A stretch of DNA of 64,000 nt, from positions 518,501-582,500 of the forward strand of contig LSRY02000044.1 in the NCBI GenBank assembly GCA_001643675.2, in the 5' to 3' direction. Shown one piece after another: positions 58,851 through 64,000 of this stretch. This stretch comes from Monocercomonoides exilis. Lineage: Eukaryota; Preaxostyla; Oxymonadida; Polymastigidae. Made by a program: the position numbers and the translations under genes. The notes below the pieces were generated by a model that saw nothing but the letters and a program-made list of their open reading frames with translations, was not told the DNA's origin and did not search any database. The first letter of the stretch is position 1. Each line of letters opens with the position of its first letter.

Positions 58851-59296
58851 GGATGAATGAACGTGGCGTTGCACACACTCACACACATGCACAGAAGGAG
58901 GGAATGCCAGAGCGTGTGGCGATGCTTGCTCTCTGGCTCTTGCATGCACCCCTTCCGAAGCATGGCCTTTCTGAAGTGTCACCAGCCATTCGCTGGACGA
59001 AGAGAGGGAGAGAGAGGGAGAGGAGCAGATGCGTCATTGCGTGCTGATTCCTCTGGAACTTGTTCAAAGGCAGCCATCCGCCAAGTTGAAAAAAAAAAAA
59101 ACAAAGTTATTGTACGTGTTTTTTCTTTTGCTTGTTTTTTCAGCTTCAAAAATACATATAAACAAAAAAAAACACTTCCTGACATGCTCAGCTGTGCATT
59201 TTCTTCCTCGCTGCAGATGCTTTTCTTTCTTTTCCTTTTTTCTGAAGGAGTTCGCATCAAAAAACACGAAAAAAGCTGCTTTTTCTGCACTGCTGC

Positions 59297-59500
59297 ATGT
59301 GCACCTTTTGGAAAGGCTCCTCCTGTTCAGAAGGGCCAGGGATGAGTAAAAACATAAAATACGACCAAACACGCCAATGTCAACCAAAAACGCTGTCCAA
59401 CATCCCTATGCAATTGATAAATCGAAATATAGGAATCAAAAAAAGACTCATTCTTCCAGCTCGGTTTGCGAGGCACAAGGCTTCAAATCCTTTCAGATGA
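59297..59500 (+). CDS. Conserved 67-codon ORF downstream of copy 2
   Basis: Counterpart of 216-419: same length, same ATG and same ending, with about ten substitutions and no indels. See that entry for the alternatives. Confidence 0.2.
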   Translation: MCTFWKGSSCSEGPGMSKNIKYDQTRQCQPKTLSNIPMQLINRNIGIKKRLILPARFARHKASNPFR

Positions 59501-59640
59501 ATAAAACTCGCAAAAGCGCTGACAATAAGCATTCATTCGCCCTTTCATAAGCTGCATTGCACTCGCACTGCAATTTCCCTCCATTGCGCTGTTTCCCCTA
59601 TCTTCAGCAAAATTGAAGTCATTTCTTGATTTCGTTTGAA

Positions 59641-59880
59641 CAATTATCATTCCCTCTGTTTTCCTCAAAAACATGAAAAATAACAATCCTGCCTGGAGTG
59701 CAGCATTCATCTTTTATTCCTCCATCTCATCAGCTGAACTCTTGCTCCTCCATATTTGCCTCGATATTCGCGTTTTAAATGATGGACAGCCCATAAGGGC
59801 AATAATGACGATCCACATTCGCATAATAACCAAAAAAAGATCGCGAAAACAAAAACCGGGGAATTGACGCTGATACAGCG
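59641..59880. other. Leader region of the right-edge beta-helix gene
   Basis: Non-duplicated sequence between arm 2 and the ATG at 59881. An open stretch at 59673-59867 (MKNNNPAWSAAF..., hydrophobic) might be a signal-peptide exon, but no splice junction in phase was found. Confidence 0.35.
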
Positions 59881-62800
59881 ATGAGCATCATAGCATTGGG
59901 TATTGCGGCGCTAGCAGCTGAATTGTGCTTGCAGGAAGGAGGATGGGGTGCATGGGGAGAGGAGTGGAAGATGGGCAAAGAGAGGGAAAAGACTGAAATG
60001 GTTCCTGCAGGGGCAGGCAAGGGAGAGAGCGGAATTATTAATGGACGGAAAGTGAACAATATATATGTGGATGCGAGGGGAGCGAGAGAAAATGAAGAAG
60101 AAAATGAAAAAGCGAATGGATTGAAAGATTTGGACGAAGAAAAGCCCAATGAAGAGAAAGAAACTGACGAAAAAGAAAATGGAAGGAAACGCGAGATAAA
60201 TAATAACTCTGCACATGCAACCAGAGGAAGGGGCAGAAATGGTGTTTTTGGGGCAGAGGGGAGCGAAATAGAAGGAAGTTGGAGATTGAAGAATTCTTCG
60301 GCAACATGGAGTGGATTGGGGCTGCAAACGAGCGGGAACAGAAATGTTATTTTGGCTGAAAAGGGGAGCGAGGTGGTGATTTGCGGGTGCTCGGTTGCTG
60401 TGCTCGATGAGATTTCACCATTTAATTTTGATGGGAGCTGTGGATTGTTCGCCAACATTTCCCTCAGATCGTCTTCAACCTCAACCTTAACCTCGACTGA
60501 ACAGATATTCCCTCCACTTTTCTCTTCAAAAGCAGTGGAAGGAGAGATTTGTGAGAAATGCCACATTTCTGTTTGCTCTTCTCATTTCTCATCTTTTTGT
60601 GTGTCTTCAGCCCCATTCATCTCATCTCATTTTGTGTGCCTTTCCCAATTAGAATTCTTCAACATCTCCACAAATCCATCGAAAACAACATATCTGGCTG
60701 AAGGGCAGATCCAAACATCATTTCTGATGAGTGGATGCACATTTTTATCGGTATGGGATGTTTATGATGGGGGCATTGTCCCTTCACTTAACAGCCCCTC
60801 ATCATCCTTGTCTGCCTCGAACACCTCGTTTGTTGGATGCTATCGCACTCAGAATGTTGCAGTCAATGGGAGTGAAGGGAATCCATCGAAACCAGGGAGA
60901 CAGCAGATTACAGACAGTGGGGCGAATTCATTCACCTGGTGTGTGTGGAATGGGTCAAAAACCACTGGGTCAGGAACTTCTTATTCAGATGGAGCTTCAA
61001 ATGGTGGAGCAATTTACATGTATAACAAGGCATCTGGGACACTTTCAGTGAAATTTTGTTCATTCAATGACTGCTATGCGTATTATGGTGGGGGAGCAAT
61101 AACAGCATATGAAATACGTTCCATTACGGTCGATAACACTTCGTTCAACGCTTGCACAGCACAGAACTACGAAGGCGGAGGAATTGACATTTATTCGATT
61201 TCTTTGTGTGTCAGGATCAGTGGTTGCGAGTTACAGAAATGCAATGCAATTAATCGTGGAGGAGGACTTTATCTTTCAACTTTTCAGGTTTCTGGATCTT
61301 CATGCATTGGAACAGATAATGGCAAAGGAGAAAGTGCTTGCGTGTTTGAGTGTTCATTCACTTCGTGCTCAGTTACAAAAGCGAATGGCGGAGGGATGTT
61401 TTGCCAAAATGTTCCAGCTGCATTCAAAATGAGGAGCCTCCAGTTCATTTCGTGCTCAGCTGTATCATATGGCGGAGGGTTTTGGTTTAATCCATGGCAA
61501 CAAGCAGCTCCAACCAAAAACATTTATTGTTATTTTTTTTTCTTCCACGATTGCAGTTGCAACGCCTCCACTCCATATGGCCACGATGTGTATTTTCGAG
61601 ATGCTGACAATATCTTTTCGTCATACAACCCTTTCTACGAATCTTATACAACGAATAGCAATGACAAGAGAGTGTGCTATGCTTATTATTCTGGCGGTTG
61701 GTATTATCAGCACACAGAAAAGAAGGATTGGCTGAAGGACAAAACAATATATGTTGGAGTGAGTGGAGATGACACGAGCAATCTGTGTGGGATGAGCGAG
61801 GCAGCACCTTGCAAGACAGTGGGGCATGCAGTGGGGTCGAGCATGGCGCAGCTGAGCTCGGCAATCACTTTGCTGAGTGGAAGGCATGTGAGCGAAAATT
61901 CAACAATCAGTGTTGGGGAAAAGACGATTTCTGTTGTTGGAAGAGGGAAGACAGTGAGTGTGATTGGGACGAATTCTCTTTCGACCTCTTCAACAACGTT
62001 GTTTAGCGTATCTTCTGGCCAACTGGAGGTGGGGCATGTGGAGATCGATCACAACTCGATGAGAAGTCCATCGCCGAGTGTGTTTGTGGTGTCTGTGGGG
62101 AGCGGGACTCTTTCGCTGGAGGATGTGGTGATCGACTCTTCCACATCAGGAGGAAGTGTAATATCTTCATCTGTGTTTGAAGTGGCTCTGAAGCAATTAA
62201 AAATGGTTGATGTTGAGATCAAAAATATGAAAATGAGTCAATCGCTATTTGCAGAACCTTCATCAGCAGGATCTTCATCTGGAGAGAGTGTTTTGGCGAA
62301 TGTGACAATTCGAAATGTGAATCGGACAGAAGGAGATGGAGTGGTGATGGCAAAGAGTGTGAAGGGAGGAGAGACATTTGTGGCATGGAATACAACAATA
62401 GAAGGGTGCGAGTGTTTGAATGGAGATGGAGGAGGGATAAAGGTTGTATTGGAGGATTCAACAAGCAAGGTTCTTATTGGAGGTTCAACATCACAAAGTG
62501 AAGGAACAACAACATTTAATCAATGCAAGAGCAGTGGATATGGAGGAGGGGTGATGCTGTATCTGGCAGATAACTCATTCGATTTTACAATAACATCGGT
62601 GAGTTTTATTGGTTGCAGTACAACGCTGGGAGGGAAAGATGTGTTTGTGAATGGGAGCAGGCTGGTGAGTGGGACAATAACAGCCACAAAGCTGAATATC
62701 TCACGAAATGTTTCTATTAATGATGAGCTGATGGGATATGATCGGAATGAGGAAGAGATGGGAATATTCCCATTGAATATGTTTTTGGAAGCATTTTCAG

Positions 62801-64000
62801 GAGCAGCACATGTGGGGAACGCTGTGAATGGGTATGGAGGATATGACTGGTGGTTTTGTGGGTTTGGGTATTTTCCATGCAAAACGATCACAAAGGTAGC
62901 AGAGAACAGATTCGGTTCGTCAAAGAAGAATATTGTGTTGGATTCAGGGTTTGAGTTGGGAGAAGTTGTTTCGATGGCAGGGTCATATGAATGGGAGGTG
63001 TATTGTGGGATTAACAAGACGAATGTGAATGTGAGAGTGCCTGGTGGAATGACATCTTCGTGTTTGATAAATGTTGAGAGTGCGAGTTCAATCAAGAACA
63101 TTGGGTTCCAAATTCCATTTTCGCTATCGAGTGCAACATCGCTCATTTGTTTGACCAGCTCATCACTCACACTCACAGACTGCTCAGTTGCTCATTCATC
63201 AGAGAGCACATCGAGTGTGGCCTTTGGATACAGCATTGTGAATGCGCAGAGTGGGAGTCTGAAAATGGAACGATTTGTGATGGAGGAAGGGCTGGCATTC
63301 AATGATCATTCAGCGATTGAATTTTGTGAAGGAATGACGAGTGTGATTTGTTCAGGATGCAATATCAGTGGGGTCAAAAGGAATGGTGGAGACGGAGGAT
63401 GGATGAAAGGAACAGTTGGAGGGAGTGGAACGTTGACAGTTGATGGATGCAATGTGAATGGGTGCAGTTGTGGTGGTGGAAATGGGGGAGGAATATATGT
63501 TGGATTGAAGGGAAATGGGAAAGTGGTTGTGAGTGGAACGAGTGTGATTGATGGGAATAAGGCAGAGAATAATGGAGGGAATGGAGGGAGAGGAGGAGGG
63601 ATGTTTGTATTGATGGAGAGTGGAGAGTGTGGATTGACAATTGGGAAGAATGTTCAGTTTTCGAAAGATCATGGGAATGTGGCAACATATGGGAAGGATG
63701 TGTTTGTTGATTGTGGAAGTGGTGTGTTTTTGGAGTCAAAAGTGAACACCAGCTCATTTTCATTTTTTGACACAAGCACCATTCCATCAGATGTGTTTCA
63801 GCTGAGTGGGAGTGAAAATGGGGAAGAAAGTGGAGTGATTCCACTGTTTGTGTATTTGTGCTCAATGGGAACAAAAGTGCTTGTTGATGGGAGTGGAGGA
63901 AATGGGAAGGACCACAACCATTGTGGATTTGATGCATTCAGGTGTTTAACAGTTGATTATTGTGCGAACTCGAGATTGAGTGAAAGTTCAAAAGAAATAG
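59881..64000 (+). CDS. Large beta-helix surface protein, 3' end outside window
   Basis: One frame stays open from the ATG at 59881 (two TAA codons lie at 59824-59829) to the window edge, 1373 codons without a stop or intron. Residues about 1-35 are not a clear signal peptide. A Lys/Glu/Asn-rich stretch (about 60-105) follows. The rest is Gly/Cys/Ser/Thr-rich repeats of beta-helix type, e.g. CTAQNYEGGGIDIYS, CNAINRGGGLYLS, VTKANGGGMFCQ, CSCGGGNGGGIYVG and closing GKDVFV units. Header-like CG....PC.T motifs recur: NLCGMSEAAPCKTV (about 635), WWFCGFGYFPCKTI (about 995) and HCGFDAFRCLTV near the end. The fold resembles pectin-lyase-like parallel beta-helices. By family, a C-terminal membrane span is expected beyond the window. 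Role unknown; probably cell surface. Confidence 0.8.
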   Translation, partial: MSIIALGIAALAAELCLQEGGWGAWGEEWKMGKEREKTEMVPAGAGKGESGIINGRKVNNIYVDARGARENEEENEKANGLKDLDEEKPNEEKETDEKENGRKREINNNSAHATRGRGRNGVFGAEGSEIEGSWRLKNSSATWSGLGLQTSGNRNVILAEKGSEVVICGCSVAVLDEISPFNFDGSCGLFANISLRSSSTSTLTSTEQIFPPLFSSKAVEGEICEKCHISVCSSHFSSFCVSSAPFISSHFVCLSQLEFFNISTNPSKTTYLAEGQIQTSFLMSGCTFLSVWDVYDGGIVPSLNSPSSSLSASNTSFVGCYRTQNVAVNGSEGNPSKPGRQQITDSGANSFTWCVWNGSKTTGSGTSYSDGASNGGAIYMYNKASGTLSVKFCSFNDCYAYYGGGAITAYEIRSITVDNTSFNACTAQNYEGGGIDIYSISLCVRISGCELQKCNAINRGGGLYLSTFQVSGSSCIGTDNGKGESACVFECSFTSCSVTKANGGGMFCQNVPAAFKMRSLQFISCSAVSYGGGFWFNPWQQAAPTKNIYCYFFFFHDCSCNASTPYGHDVYFRDADNIFSSYNPFYESYTTNSNDKRVCYAYYSGGWYYQHTEKKDWLKDKTIYVGVSGDDTSNLCGMSEAAPCKTVGHAVGSSMAQLSSAITLLSGRHVSENSTISVGEKTISVVGRGKTVSVIGTNSLSTSSTTLFSVSSGQLEVGHVEIDHNSMRSPSPSVFVVSVGSGTLSLEDVVIDSSTSGGSVISSSVFEVALKQLKMVDVEIKNMKMSQSLFAEPSSAGSSSGESVLANVTIRNVNRTEGDGVVMAKSVKGGETFVAWNTTIEGCECLNGDGGGIKVVLEDSTSKVLIGGSTSQSEGTTTFNQCKSSGYGGGVMLYLADNSFDFTITSVSFIGCSTTLGGKDVFVNGSRLVSGTITATKLNISRNVSINDELMGYDRNEEEMGIFPLNMFLEAFSGAAHVGNAVNGYGGYDWWFCGFGYFPCKTITKVAENRFGSSKKNIVLDSGFELGEVVSMAGSYEWEVYCGINKTNVNVRVPGGMTSSCLINVESASSIKNIGFQIPFSLSSATSLICLTSSSLTLTDCSVAHSSESTSSVAFGYSIVNAQSGSLKMERFVMEEGLAFNDHSAIEFCEGMTSVICSGCNISGVKRNGGDGGWMKGTVGGSGTLTVDGCNVNGCSCGGGNGGGIYVGLKGNGKVVVSGTSVIDGNKAENNGGNGGRGGGMFVLMESGECGLTIGKNVQFSKDHGNVATYGKDVFVDCGSGVFLESKVNTSSFSFFDTSTIPSDVFQLSGSENGEESGVIPLFVYLCSMGTKVLVDGSGGNGKDHNHCGFDAFRCLTVDYCANSRLSESSKEI

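Larger units (their letters stand above)
56330..59640. repeat. Inverted duplication, arm 2 (GC-rich gene unit)
   Basis: This is the counterpart of 75-4390, inverted. The 5' flank (56330-56640) keeps both transposon sites empty: GAGTTGAAATTTAGAG near 56475 for the TA element and AGAATCATTTCCAAC near 56578 for the 8-bp-duplication element. Similarity ends near 59640, after CAAACGAAATCAAG on the minus strand. Gene-region identity is high by eye, with many single-base and repeat-length differences. Confidence 0.85.

Noticed and set aside
1-64000. tRNA, rRNA, CRISPR arrays or bacterial-type operons
   Set aside because: None were seen. No tRNA B-box with a cloverleaf context was found by eye, there is no regular spacer array, and the genes are spliced eukaryotic genes; short RNA genes could still have been missed without a covariance search.

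Overview
This window looks like nuclear DNA from an intron-bearing, AT-rich protist that uses the standard genetic code. The best guess is a Preaxostyla flagellate (oxymonad, Monocercomonoides/Blattamonas-like). This is inferred from short introns (about 42-305 nt) with GTATG or GTTTG 5' splice sites, very long low-complexity proteins rich in Ser and Glu, and Cys/Gly-rich beta-helix surface proteins with CG....PC.T header motifs. No database was searched. TAA, TAG and TGA all end genes here.

Layout. A GC-rich gene unit of about 3.3 kb occurs twice in inverted orientation, at about 0.1-4.4 kb and 56.3-59.6 kb. Copy 1 keeps a long open frame and has picked up two short inverted-repeat transposons in its 5' flank. 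Copy 2 retains both empty sites but is frameshifted. Between the copies lie, in order: an AT-rich stretch with two poly(A)-tailed elements and a poorly resolved intron-rich gene (about 6.1-7.3 kb); an intact beta-helix membrane protein (8.4-9.9 kb, +); and a minus-strand run of intron-rich genes. That run is a 197-aa unknown, a CCCH zinc-finger protein, a syntaxin-like Q-SNARE, a giant eIF4G (about 3,298 aa) and the ESCRT-III subunit Vps2/CHMP2. Divergent from Vps2 is an endonuclease IV-type AP endonuclease (+). A 3-kb spacer with two foldback elements follows, then a giant UTP20 (about 6,310 aa, -). Next come decayed genes (52.6-55.6 kb), the second GC-rich copy, and a beta-helix protein gene (+) that is still open at the right edge.

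The recognised genes are housekeeping: translation initiation, ribosome biogenesis, membrane fusion and scission, and base-excision repair. They do not form a pathway or operon. The flanks are accessory, with duplicated GC-rich genes, surface-protein genes and remnants, and non-autonomous transposons. Many small ORFs opposite the giant Ser/Glu-rich genes are codon-repeat shadows and are not annotated. All exon structures were derived by hand from splice motifs, reading phase and protein similarity, and have no transcript support.
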